Notes under the pieces: model-generated | The model's database searches: none | Told to the model about the DNA's origin: nothing | What the model saw: the letters and a program-made list of their open reading frames with translations, nothing else | Shown: positions 54,611 to 64,000 of the stretch, one piece after another | How positions within the stretch are numbered: the stretch's first letter is position 1 | Layout of the letters: each line of letters opens with the position of its first letter | Made by a program: the position numbers and the translations under genes | Source of the DNA: Gymnothorax reevesii | Lineage: Eukaryota; Chordata; Actinopteri; Anguilliformes; Muraenidae | Direction of reading: 5' to 3' | Length of the DNA: 64,000 bases | Assembly: GCA_029721435.1 (NCBI GenBank) | Contig: CM056582.1 | Location: 41,436,611-41,500,610 of the forward strand

Positions 54611-54624
54611 AACGAACCTGGGGG

Positions 54625-55290
54625 AAGTGATGTGACATTTGAAGCGAGGCACCGGAGCCTGTCGAGTAAAAAGGGGCGTGCCAGCTGAAGCCCCGATTCG
54701 AGGCTTGCGCCGTTACCTTAAAAATCACGTGACTGACGACAAACGAGGCTTCGATATGAGGAGAGTACGTCATTGGTTCGTTCAACGTATCGCCTCTTCA
54801 TAAATACGCTTCGAATCTGGCGCCCGAATTGTGGGTGTTGTCGGCGTTTGTGTAAGAGGGAGAGAGGTGTAGTACGTTGGAGAGTTGTAGAGTCACATTA
54901 TCTTCCCCATTGTTGGACATTGACGTGAGCGCGTCAGTTATTTCGTTTTTTTTTTTCAATAATGTCTCTCCTGTATTTGTGTTTTTTAATAAAAATGATT
55001 TAAAAAAAGCAAAGTATCGTGATTGTTTCATTGCGATTTTTATTATGAACAAACATAGCTACTTACGCATGCTATAGAAATATATCCATTGTCTATAGTT
55101 ACTGCACACAAAAGTTTTTCACGCATTTCCGCTCAGGTCATGGTACTGTTCATTCACTGTCATATGTTGTTTTGCCCAGCAGATGGCAGCATTCAATCTT
55201 TCATTGAGGCTTCGAGTACTGAATCTTTTGGTGAAGCAATGGGCCGGAAAGCCTCAGTGATTCATAAGGCTTCATTTGACCATCACTACC
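54625..55290. mobile_element. Probable hAT-like non-autonomous element
   Basis: AAGTGATGTGACATTTGAAGC at the left (about 54625) resembles the inverted right end AGTGATGGTCAAATGAAGCC (ends about 55288). GAAGC/GCTTC words recur inside, and ACCTG-GG sequences flank both sides, but the 8-bp duplication is not exact. It includes a TTTTTAATAAAAATG A/T-rich middle (54985-55000). No transposase. Confidence 0.45.
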
Positions 55291-55324
55291 TGTGGACTTT
55301 TGCGCCCGGAACGTATGCGGTACT

Positions 55325-55615
55325 CTTTGGAGGGAGACTGGCATGACCTGTTCGCTTTTCTGGCGATATACTCTTTGAACACAACGGATTCTCAGCTGAG
55401 GGAATTCGTTACTTATGCGATCTACTGGAGCCATATATTGACAATGAAGCAAAGAGAGGCACTTAACAGTTGCAGGAACAGTGTGCATCGCGTTGCATTT
55501 TATTTTTTTTTTTGCCACGGGAACGGTCAACATTCAGGTGGTGATGCAGAAAATCTGAGCAAGAAAATTGTTTGCCGCGCTATACATTTCATGCAGCATA
55601 CCATTAAATAATTTA
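55325..55615 (+). pseudogene. Second Harbinger transposase fragment
   Basis: In one frame the product reads DILFEHNGFSAEGIRYLCDL then LEPYIDNEAKRGT. In another it ends GGDAENLSKKIVCRAIHFMQ. These are the N-terminal and helix-turn-helix blocks of a HARBI1-like transposase (compare VGDFLGLHKSTVSRII in the copy at 30.5 kb, from a different subfamily). At least two frameshifts exist, one at the T-run 55500-55511. The DDE core is missing; the next element starts at 55651. Confidence 0.65.
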
Positions 55616-55674
55616 AACAATTTTGAAAGCAAAGCAGCATAGGGCGTACCCAAGGACTGTATAAAAGATGGACG

Positions 55675-56837
55675 ACGCGTCTCCATTCACTCCCATTCAA
55701 CAAAAATGGAGCCAAAATATCCTCGATATGGCCGCTGCCATGTTGCACATCTGGAGCCTGAGTCGGCGCAGTAGTGATCGGGGGGTAGAGCTGCGCTATC
55801 GAATCCCACCCACACACCATCCGACCAGCCCCCTAAACTTTTCACCTGGTCTGGCAGCTGCGCTATTAACGTAAGTGCCCGTAATGGCCAGCCCAGCTGT
55901 CTCACGGAGACGGTGCAGGAAAGTGAAAGGACCCAGCGACTGCCGGCAGCATAAATATTCGCGGACTCGTTCAAAAAGTTAATGGCCTCATTGGCAAAAC
56001 ATTCCCCACCTCACAGTCATCTGTTACGAAATTAGTTGAAGTACCTAACTGGCTATCTATGATATCTTAGAACTGAATATTGTTTGACTAGCTAGGTATG
56101 CAGCTAATTACATTAAGTAATGTTCGCCAGTGTTCTCCATCGTCACTTACCCAACGTTGCGAGTGGCGAGCATATTAACGCCGACTTTCGTTGTATTTTC
56201 TAATTGACGTTCCACCGGGAAAGTTCCATTTCGTATGCGCATGTACTAGCTGAGTAATGGGTCGAACTTTTAATTAACACGTTAGAACGCTAAATCGAGT
56301 TTTGAATTAAAATACACTGTCCTTCCAACCAAAGTTAGCTTGCTGTGTTTAAGTAGTCGCATATCTTACCGCTAGCTAATGTTGTATTTGTTAAAAATGT
56401 TTGCAGTTGAAGATAACCATCCTGACCAGGCTTGGAGGACCGGCAATTCATTCTCTGTGATAGTTAACCTCCACGTTCTTTTTTGTGGACTCGATGTATT
56501 TGAATGCATAGTAATTGTTCAATTTTTGTTATCCTAATTTTTAGACGACGAAATGGAGTCAGCATCCTCCACAGTGGCCAAGAGTATGTATAAATCCCAT
56601 GGGAATATGTAAAAAAAAAACCGACGCTTGCGGTTATTAACGCACAAGACTTTTCACGGGAGAATGCCTTAAAAACTGATTTATAACATTAAATCACATC
56701 CATTTCATGCATAAAAAGCACAGTACCACCAGATAAAATATGGAGAAATAGAATAGAAATATTAAATGTGCTAAATTCCATAAAAAGCCAGCAGAAGTGT
56801 ATCATTTAGAGGTGACATTTGCACTTAACAACCAACA
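55675..56837. other. 5' region of the SGNH element
   Basis: Promoter or leader side of the plus-strand gene. A short block MESASSTVAK near 56552-56581 could be a first exon, but its donor is weak. Nothing else recognised. Confidence 0.3.
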
Positions 56838-57440
56838 GGGCCAAAAGTTTATATCATAGGGGACAACTACATCTGCCGTGGGGAAAACCGCGCATGGAGA
56901 CCATTGAGACCAACCTTGGTTTGGATGCCCAAGTCCAGTGGTTTGGCTAGGGTGGCGTAGTTTGGGGAAACCTCCTCCCCTTTATCCACCAGTACCTGAG
57001 AGGAAGAGCTGTGCAGGAGGTCCTGCTGGTCCACTGTGGTGGGAATGACTTCGGAAAAATCAAGAGTGTGAAGCTTGTCGCAGGGATCAAGCAGGACTTG
57101 GAAGATGTTCATAGGCAGTTCCCTTGGATGAAGATTATCTTCTTTGCCATCCCCCAGCGATGCCGGTGCAGGTCTTCCCATCCAAAGAGGATTGAAAAAG
57201 CCCGGCGATATATCAACTGTGTGATGGCTACCTTTGTTTCGCATATTGGTGGAGAGATTTTATATCATCATCAGATAAAGCAAAGATCCTGGCCAATTTT
57301 TGCATGACAGAGTTCATTTCACCCCTATGGGAAATGATATTTTTAAATAACATTGCCCTGCATCTGAAAGACCAAATCCAGAAGGGTGATGCTGGATTTG
57401 GATTTTCAACATCAGTTATGGGCACAAAAAAAGTCATAGT
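56838..57440 (+). pseudogene. SGNH/GDSL-hydrolase-like gene, decayed
   Basis: After an acceptor (CAACCAACAG at 56838) the product starts GPKVYIIGDNYICRGENRA, with GDN where GDS (block I, nucleophile Ser) is expected. Another frame continues LGLDAQVQWFG, a TAG, GGVVWGNLLPF, then LLVHCGGNDFGKIKSVK (block III, GxND). KIIFFAIPQRC and ARRYINCVMATF follow. Finally DRVHFTPMGND provides block V (D-x-x-H), followed by NNIALHLKDQI. This is the fold of SGNH esterase/lipase-like proteins. Three frame changes, the TAG near 56950 and Ser-to-Asn at the nucleophile mean this copy is inactive. The substrate is unknown; the domain also occurs as an accessory esterase in some retroelements. Confidence 0.65.
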
Positions 57441-58151
57441 TTGCTTGCTATATGTGATGTTTGATGTACTTTTTATTCATTTATTTTATACTAGCCATCA
57501 TACCTATTGTTTTCCCAGCTCTTCCTCTCAATCCACCTTCCTTTCTCCAAACCATTTGCTTTCCCCAGCCTTTCCACCTGATGGGGCCTCCTTCATGTTT
57601 CCCCACGGCGAATGTAGCCAGTAGGTTGTTGATGGACCACAGACAACTACATGCAGTGTGGTTTTTGTTTAAATACATTTTTTTTATTTAACACTCATTT
57701 GCATGCCTGATTTACTGCAGCAGAGGACATGTATGTGAAAGAATTCCAGAGTGAAGTCTTTGCTCAATGTAAATGTAAAGACCTTTATTGTACATAACAG
57801 GTATAATTTACCACCATAACATTCAATTACATAACATTTCCCATGTGCTCCCAGTCCAAGGACAGATGACTCGAGTCTTTGTTGGAATACTGAAGGCTCA
57901 GTAGTGAAGATGAACAGCTTCTGAATGCATTATTTAAAAAAAAAGACAGTTTATGCCAATTTTTGAAGACGATGACATATAAGGAAGGTGACACAGACGG
58001 AACAAGCATACATAGGAGAAACCAGTTAGAAGTCCATTATTACTCTGTCAACATGGACTTACCTATTTCCTTGTAAATTATGGTCAAACAGAACCATTGC
58101 AGGTTTCTGTGACAATGCATAGTTAGTTTTGACAAGCATTTTATCAGGTTT
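57441..58151. other. Intergenic, convergent 3' ends
   Basis: 3' flanks of the two converging genes of the SGNH element. A minus-strand AATAAA near 57783 could end the small gene's transcript. No other coding sequence seen. Confidence 0.35.
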
Positions 58152-60036
58152 TCATTTACAAATTACTTCAGAAGTATCTTCCAGCAATACAACAAAATAA
58201 TTGCTTGTGGCATGCTCCAAGTCTTCACTGGGTAATGCTGAGGTCTGAATTTGAGGGCGGCTTCTGTAATCACCTGATAAAAAAAAAAAACATTGAATTA
58301 TTTGTGAAGCTTTTGTCTGAAACCTAAAGTGCAGTCTGCCCCACCATGACAGCAGTAAAGTAGAATTCCAACCCATACATCTGGCAATTTTTCTTATGGC
58401 AGGTTTTACATACATAAAAAAATAGAATGGAGTGATATGCCGCTTTAAATACTTAGAAACTAAATTCTTCCTGCTACCAATTTACATTCCTTTTTATGTG
58501 GGGTAACATGGTACAGCAAGTCTGATACAGAAATACTCCACCAGTCAAAAACAGCTGCACACTCAAATATTTAAATGAAACCACGGTAGCTTGAATTACA
58601 ACACAAATTCTTTGTGTTATTCTCTTGACAACTGTATGCAAGGTCAGAACATTTACTTTCAATCGGAATTGCATTAACTATGGCTGAGATCTCGTATTGA
58701 CAACCAGATAGTTGAATGAATTTGAGAAATACATGCACCTATTCGGACTTGAAACGTGTCTCAAACATAGTTTGTATATGAAGAGACATCACATTTCAAA
58801 AGAACTCACTCTGTTTTTCGAGAAATTATAAAGCTGATCATGGAAAATATTATCTTGTCATTGTGGAACGCCCAAACTCAGCTCTGACTGTCGAAATCAA
58901 GATACTGAAAGCACTACTTTAACAAATGTGTTTCATTGGCTGAATTAATTGATCATAAATTGCCGTGTGCAAGGTCAGTTAACGTTAACTGAAGTCAGCT
59001 AGCTCGCTAGTTAACGTGACTCCATAGCAAACGCAGCAATAATTAATGTATGATTTAATAGCGCAACATCCATTACGCTACAAACAATTTTTAAATGTTA
59101 TTATTCCCAGTTTACACCACTCCCTCATTTACAGTTTGTGCCCCTTCTCTTTCCAGGCCAAACTCGAAATGTCAGCTTTTCTCGATACTTCGTCCGATCA
59201 ATCTTTTAAGAGTTATCCCGTTCACTAGCCAATTCCACTGAAGTAGATGCATTGATTCCATCCGTAATTTCATCCGAAACCTGCCGAATTCACATTGAAA
59301 GTATGAATGAATTGAATCCGCTTTCGGCATGTCTCATTTTTGTCATACTGTCGTTGGTAAAATTATCTGTACCATTGATTCAATTAGTTTTCCTTGCAGT
59401 TTTAGCCGCTGTCCGTAGGATTACAAAATAAGGTTGGACTTAAGTTGTATTGACGTTACCCACTGAAAAACGAGAAGTTGGCTTGCTGATGCTTACGAAA
59501 ACACTCGAACCTAGGGCTCGTCTGTTGAAAGGTAGATTAGCTCGCTACAGCCTTTACCCTTTATTAGCCTGAGCGACATCAAGCAGAATTCCTACCGGGC
59601 CGAGACACTCGCAGTCTCTGTTCGTTCTAAAATTCCGAGATACCGACGGCAGAACTGGAAGCTAAAGGCTGAATCTACTGCGGCACTGGCTCAAAATTTC
59701 AAGTTCAAGTACAGAAGAACGACATTATATGACACAGAGCCGTTGACTTCATTCAAAAGCTTACCTTAATAGGTATTCTCTAAAATTAAAAATGTATATT
59801 TCGCCAGTTACGAATGGCTACCGATAACCATTTTCTCCATATTCATCGTAAACGTCTGCTACTCTGCTTGCTGTCTTAACGTAGCCAAGGTAGCTAGCTT
59901 ACTTGGTAATAACTTCACTGACCGTACAACTTCAACAAACAAAAAATAAAATTAACTTACCAAAAAAACTGCAAAGATCCTTCCCATCGGTCCGGACGGT
60001 TAACTTGTTTGTGAAATTCACAGCAGAGCAACTCAT
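58152..60036 (-). CDS. Two-exon 65-aa protein of the SGNH element
   Basis: Exon 1 is 60036-59961 (MSCSAVNFTNKLTVRTDGKD then LCSFF), ending at donor TTTG|GTAAGT. Exon 2 is 58273-58152 after acceptor TTATCAG, giving GDYRSRPQIQTSALPSED ... EDTSEVICK and a TGA. The phases join exactly (76 + 122 nt, 65 residues plus stop). There is no stop or frameshift. The 1.7-kb intron may hide further exons, in which case this is a minimal splice form. The protein has no family I recognise, no signal peptide and no membrane segment. Its place opposite the SGNH gene suggests an accessory or lost-core transposition protein. Expression is unproven. Confidence 0.4.
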
Positions 60037-60546
60037 TTCGTCGTTTTTGGTTGCAGTCTGCCCTGCTTGAAGCACAATCGCTGTTAGCTGTGAAGAATGT
60101 CAGATAACGTCAAGCCTCCTGTCGACGTTCCCGCTCCAGCTCTACGCGAAATTACTATTCACAAAACGAAGTACGCAGGGGGCAGGCGCTATCGGGACTT
60201 AGTCCACACGCACTGCGGTTGTCAATCACTGTGTTTATTATGACTACACGCCCCTTTTGCAAAATATCAAATAAAAGGTTTACAGAAAACTGATCAGAAA
60301 AATTGACGCTAGAATATATATCAGTATGGTAAGAACTTCCTAAAAATGAAGAAACCATCTTCAGAAATAAATTATTTTTCATGTACACAATTTTTCCTGT
60401 CTCGCATTTCTCCCCTTCACTAACATGGAGGGGGCGGGCCTATAATTTGTACTGCAGCCTGCCAGTAGTTGGCGATCGAGACGCTTTTGCTTCACTTTTC
60501 AGGAGACGTTCGGCCGTCCATCTTTTATACAGTCCTTGGGCGTACC

Positions 60547-60975
60547 ACTTTGAAAAATGTTCTCATGCTTTGTTTTTACTTGCTGCCATGTCCTCTTGAC
60601 AGTGCTGGTACTTCAACTATTAAAGCGTATTCAACTATTTAATAGTATTTTATGTCACAGGAATACTGTAAATTTGTAATGGTGCAACTGCTTAGGGTTA
60701 GTGGTTGGATACAATTTTATTAAAATCATGCCGTATAAAAGAAAAGCAATGGAAAAAATACTTTAACACAAAAACGGAGAAATTAGTAAATAGGAGTTTA
60801 CTATTAGTATTTATCTGTCAGATTGAATATTATCTATAATTTTGCTTTGTTTCATTTGGCTGAGAAAATAAAGTGATTTCCACTAGTCCTTCTTCAGAGG
60901 ACTTGCACTTTTAGACAGTTAGAAATTTTCCGCCAGAATCCCTCTCTGGCCTTATTACAACCAACAAGAATAAAT
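60547..60975. other. No recognised feature
   Basis: Continues the original flank right of the SGNH element; AT-rich. Confidence 0.3.
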
Positions 60976-61049
60976 CGAGGGCTGACTGCAATAAAGTTAT
61001 GTCCAAGATATAACATCTGGACATGCCTGTTTATTGCAGTCAGCCCTCG
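60976..61049. repeat. 74-nt near-perfect stem-loop
   Basis: CGAGGGCTGACTGCAATAAA pairs perfectly with TTTATTGCAGTCAGCCCTCG at the other end. An inner ATGTCCA/TGGACAT pair extends the stem with a small bulge. The size resembles a miRNA precursor or a small foldback element. Confidence 0.8.
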
Positions 61050-61486
61050 AAATATACTAAAATAAATCTCAGTGACAATTTCCGAAGTATCTATCCGAGT
61101 AAGTTCATGCATAAATGTGCAGTCTTTCAAGTGCCCATCCAATCAGTATAAAACTTCACGTCTCCCATGAAGTCGTTGGGGCGCCCCCTGGAGCCGCGGA
61201 GGAAGACATCTTGCAGTCTTACTGATCCTGGAACAGGGATAGCTTCCTTGGAGAAACATTAAGGACACAATCGGTCATACTGTATTATGACGGGAAATTG
61301 ACGCTTGGAAAGCCCTTTAATTGAGAGCGCTCACTGCGTAAAAAAGCACAAAGCCGAGGTTCACACAGAAAGATTAGAAGCACCGTTATAAAACCAATTA
61401 TCTCTGATTGCGAGTTCAGGGTTTGTTCAGCCGGCTTACTTAAATATAGCCTGTTTTTGTTACACTTGCTTGGTATTATACCCCCC
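61050..61486. other. No recognised feature
   Basis: Nothing coding; the right flank meets the dispersed MITE. Confidence 0.3.
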
Positions 61487-61820
61487 TGGACAGGGGCGCA
61501 GATAGAACTAGGAACTGGGGGGCACAGACATGTGCTTTATGACAACAATTAGTCCTGGCTAGTTCTCAATCATCTTCCTTTATTGACGCGTTTTCCAATT
61601 GTCGTAACTGGCAACTAAAGACATGGGTTCTCTCCATGTGCGATCTAACAGCAATGAAATCGTGGGGTAAATTCATTACAGAAAGGGGCTACTTGCGTGA
61701 GGGTCGACAGATTTGCAATTTTGAATAACGTTGATTTAAATACAGCATATACGCGTCCAGATGAATGATTGCCGTCTTACTTAATCGGAGAGAACAAGCA
61801 GCACCTGTTATGTATGGAGC
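61487..61820 (+). mobile_element. Foldback MITE family, copy B
   Basis: Starts near CAGGGGCGCAGATAGAACTA and shares GACAACAATTAGTCCTGGCT, TTGACGCGTTTTCCAATTGT, TGCGATCTAACAGCA and TTAATCGGAGAGAACAAGCA with copy A at 51708-52132. The right end fades after AACAAGCAGCACC. Non-coding. Confidence 0.7.
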
Positions 61821-61889
61821 GCTCTCGAGTGAATCTTCTAATTTCTCAGTCATTTTCATTATTAACAAAAGGTTCACTCCGTGAGCACT

Positions 61890-62455
61890 CCGCATATCAA
61901 AATTGTTACAGATTGAGTGTAGGTTTGCATTGGAGATGTATAGGATGTCGTGTATGAACTTTCATTTGTTGACCTTCATATTGACCTTGAAGGAATAGAG
62001 AAAATTCAATGACCTCTGTCACTGAAACGGTCACAGATGGAGCTTAGGTGTGTGTAACTGACATCTAGGAAGTTACATATGAACTTTCATTTGGTGACAC
62101 TCAACTTGACTGTCAGTGACCTTTGAGGGTCAAACTCGGCAGTGAAATTACCCTGACTTTTATTACCAAAATGGTCACAGATGGAGCCAAGGTTTGAATA
62201 GAGATATTTAGAAAGTCGTATATGAAATCCATTTGCTGACCACAACTTGACATTCTGTGACCTTTAAAGTTCACAATTGACATATTGAATATATATTGAC
62301 ATATTATAATGACTTGTATCACCAAAACTGCTTCAGAGCTTAGGATTGTATTTCAGAAGGTCTTATAAATGTATGTGAACTTTTATTTAGTGACCTTGAC
62401 ATTGATTTTCATTGATTGAAATGTCAAACTTCACATGAAATTTTCATAACTCATC
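61890..62455. repeat. Tandem array, ~150-bp units
   Basis: CACAGATGGAGC occurs at 62032 and 62176 (144 bp apart), with diverged units on both sides. Each unit has TATGAACTTTCATTTG-type and GTGACCTTTGA-type words. About four units in all. Non-coding. Confidence 0.65.
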
Positions 62456-64000
62456 GGCGTAAGACTGCTTGCCAGTAAGCTACAGGACCCTTGGTCCTAT
62501 TTTTTGCTTTTATGTATGTTGGCCTATTTGTTTTTGGATCAAGAGTATTATTACCTTTGTTGAAGAGGTGGTGACATATTATTTCTTTGATTTTCTGTAT
62601 TGACCCCATTGCTGGGGACGTTGTTCTGTCAGTATTCGAATGGAATGAAATGAGATGTATTTTTTCTACTATGTCAGTATGCAAAACCTGCAAAGAATGA
62701 ATGAGCTGTTTTAAGAGGTCATGTAATAATTTTGACAAAGTGGATTCTTTCCTTTGTTTAAGAGGATGTGTTTTTTTCCTTTGCAATTTTTATTTCAGAA
62801 TGAGAGTATTTGAAATAGAACTGTGATATCTGTTGTGTTCTGGGGTCCTAGGACAGCGTTTATGGTTTTAACAGTTTCATGTTCAAGATCCCATAGTATA
62901 GTTTCATGTTCATAGTCACAGTTTTAACAGTTTCTTGTATCAAGTCTTTGTATTTCATAATTATGTTTATTTTCCATGTTTTTGTTTTCGCCAGGTCTGC
63001 CAAGCCACTCCACCGCTTGTCTGCGTTCCGCCCCGTGCCTTCGTTGTTGCACATTTCAGAGCTCGGGTTGGCTTTGGTATTTCCCTCTTCCTTCTGTGCT
63101 GTGCTGGATTCGGGCCTTTCTAAACTTATTCGGCAATTAACTGTTTTTAAGTTACTAACATTCACTGGGTGGTGTAATTCTTAGACAGGCACATTACTAA
63201 TATTACTAATTTAGACAGGGAGTTTCTTGTCATGATTCCTGCTTTGCTATTTCAAGATCTTGCTGTGCTTTTCTGTTCTTAACATTCATGCTTGCTTCCA
63301 AACTGCATACTTAATTGGTACTTAAGCTGAGCACGCTCATTCTCTTAATGAGCAAGTCTTGTCAACCAATCTTTGTCCATGTCATGATCTTGCCATGCCT
63401 CTTGTTTCTCTTTCTCCAGGTGTTGCCCCTCATGTGTTCTGATTTCTCAGACTTTATCTGGATGCGGTGGAAGTTGGCTGGCAGACAGTGTCTCAAGTTT
63501 GTTTCTAGTCAAGTTCTAGCTCATGTTTGCAAGTTTTGTCGCTCATGTTCATGCTTTCAAGTCCTCGTTCATGGTTCCAAGTTTTGTTCATAGTTCCTGT
63601 GTATATAGCCCTAGTCTTGTTGTTTATTTTCGTTCTTGGATTTCTACCTGGAGTTTCCAGTGGTTTTTTGTTCTTGCCATTTTTGCTATTTAGTTTCCCC
63701 ACTCTGTGTAGCGTACCTCAGTTGTCTTTTTGCAACCCTTTGGGCCAAGTTTTTCGTTGGCCCTCGTGCCTGTTTTGTTTTTGTTTAACAAAATCCTCAT
63801 TCCCATCTCCCCGCATCTGGTGTCTACCTGATTCCATATCAATATCAGTGAATAAGTGTGTTTTTGTCATACTTATGTTTCTGAATGCTATTATTTTTAT
63901 TTATTTTTTTTTTTAACTATTGTCATGATAGAACATGTATTGTTTTGGAATATGTCAGTACAAATAATGAATGTGACATATTTAAAGATGTCTTTCAATT
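62456..64000. other. T-rich repeat-like sequence to the window end
   Basis: Pyrimidine-rich with repeated TTCATGTT, CAAGTTTTG and GTTTTTG words (62840-63900), in style like the dispersed repeat at 16.7 and 38.3 kb but not clearly the same. It may be an LTR or LINE leader. No supported gene; ends AT-rich. Confidence 0.35.

Larger units (their letters stand above)
55651..60538. mobile_element. 4.9-kb DNA element, 24-bp TIRs, 8-bp TSD, SGNH cargo
   Basis: The left TIR (55651-55674) starts CAAGGACTGTATAAAAGA and ends TGGACG. Its exact inverted copy is 60515-60538. GGCGTACC flanks both sides (55643-55650 and 60539-60546), a perfect 8-bp duplication. Inside are two converging genes: a decayed SGNH-hydrolase-like gene on the plus strand (56838-57440) and a short two-exon gene on the minus strand (60036-58152). 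The minus gene has an AATAAA downstream at about 57783. No transposase signature was recognised. The 8-bp duplication fits hAT, P, Merlin or Zisupton-type elements, but the TIR does not decide among them. Confidence 0.85.

Noticed and set aside
54616..55297. Claiming an 8-bp hAT duplication at the GAAGC-rich element
   Set aside because: The flanking ACCTG-GG words are offset by one or two bases relative to the TIRs, so the duplication is not demonstrable.
62840..63916. Third copy of the dispersed repeat
   Set aside because: Only composition and short words are shared with 16.7 and 38.3 kb; no extended alignment by eye.

Overview
The window is eukaryotic and almost certainly from a ray-finned (teleost-like) fish. 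Signs of this are spliced reading frames with GT-AG borders, vertebrate tRNA sequences (Ala, Asp, Phe), CA/CT microsatellites, a tRNA-derived SINE, and repeat families typical of fish: Tc1, Harbinger, hAT, Gmr1-like Gypsy, CR1/Rex-type LINEs and fish L1. I find no ordinary single-copy host gene. Essentially the whole 64 kb is transposons inserted into transposons, plus decayed multi-copy gene families that travel with them.

Layout. 1-2.0 kb: broken THAP/DDE transposase and unassigned fragments. 2.0-10.8 kb: a region bounded by inverted ~59-bp tandem arrays, holding exons of a DUF4806-like gene, several MITEs, a hAT MITE with a SINE inside and a 3 x 160-bp array. 10.8-16.7 kb: one LINE split by a Gmr1-like LTR element (TSD CTTT) and by a solo LTR (TSD CCACC). 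16.7-22 kb: a dispersed repeat and two Tc1 elements, one complete with ~113-bp TIRs but two stop codons. 22.4-25 kb: hAT zinc-finger remnant and a 315-bp palindrome. 25.3-27 kb: spliced DUF6729-like gene on the minus strand. 28-30.1 kb: three tRNA-like genes in repeated units.

30.27-49.61 kb is one Harbinger element (TIRs, TSD TGT, transposase plus Myb-like partner). It was split twice. The first insertion is an ~8.4-kb AT-rich block carrying a zinc finger/SAM-domain gene. The second is a very young Gmr1-like retrotransposon: 501-bp LTRs differing only by two homopolymer indels, TSD TAAC, and one intact gag-pol frame of about 1,583 codons in the order gag-PR-IN-RT-RNaseH.

49.8-55.6 kb: foldback and tandem-core repeats, telomere-like repeats, an L1 ORF2 tail, a hAT-like MITE and a second Harbinger fragment. 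55.64-60.55 kb: a 4.9-kb DNA element with 24-bp TIRs and 8-bp TSD GGCGTACC. It holds a decayed SGNH-hydrolase-like gene (plus strand) facing a two-exon 65-residue gene (minus strand) and no recognisable transposase. 60.5-64 kb: a hairpin, a dispersed MITE, a ~150-bp tandem array and T-rich repeat sequence.

The two most intriguing units are the 4.9-kb SGNH element and the zinc finger/SAM gene inside the 8.4-kb insertion. Both look like cargo or accessory genes of DNA transposons. All family assignments rest on motif recognition, not on database searches.
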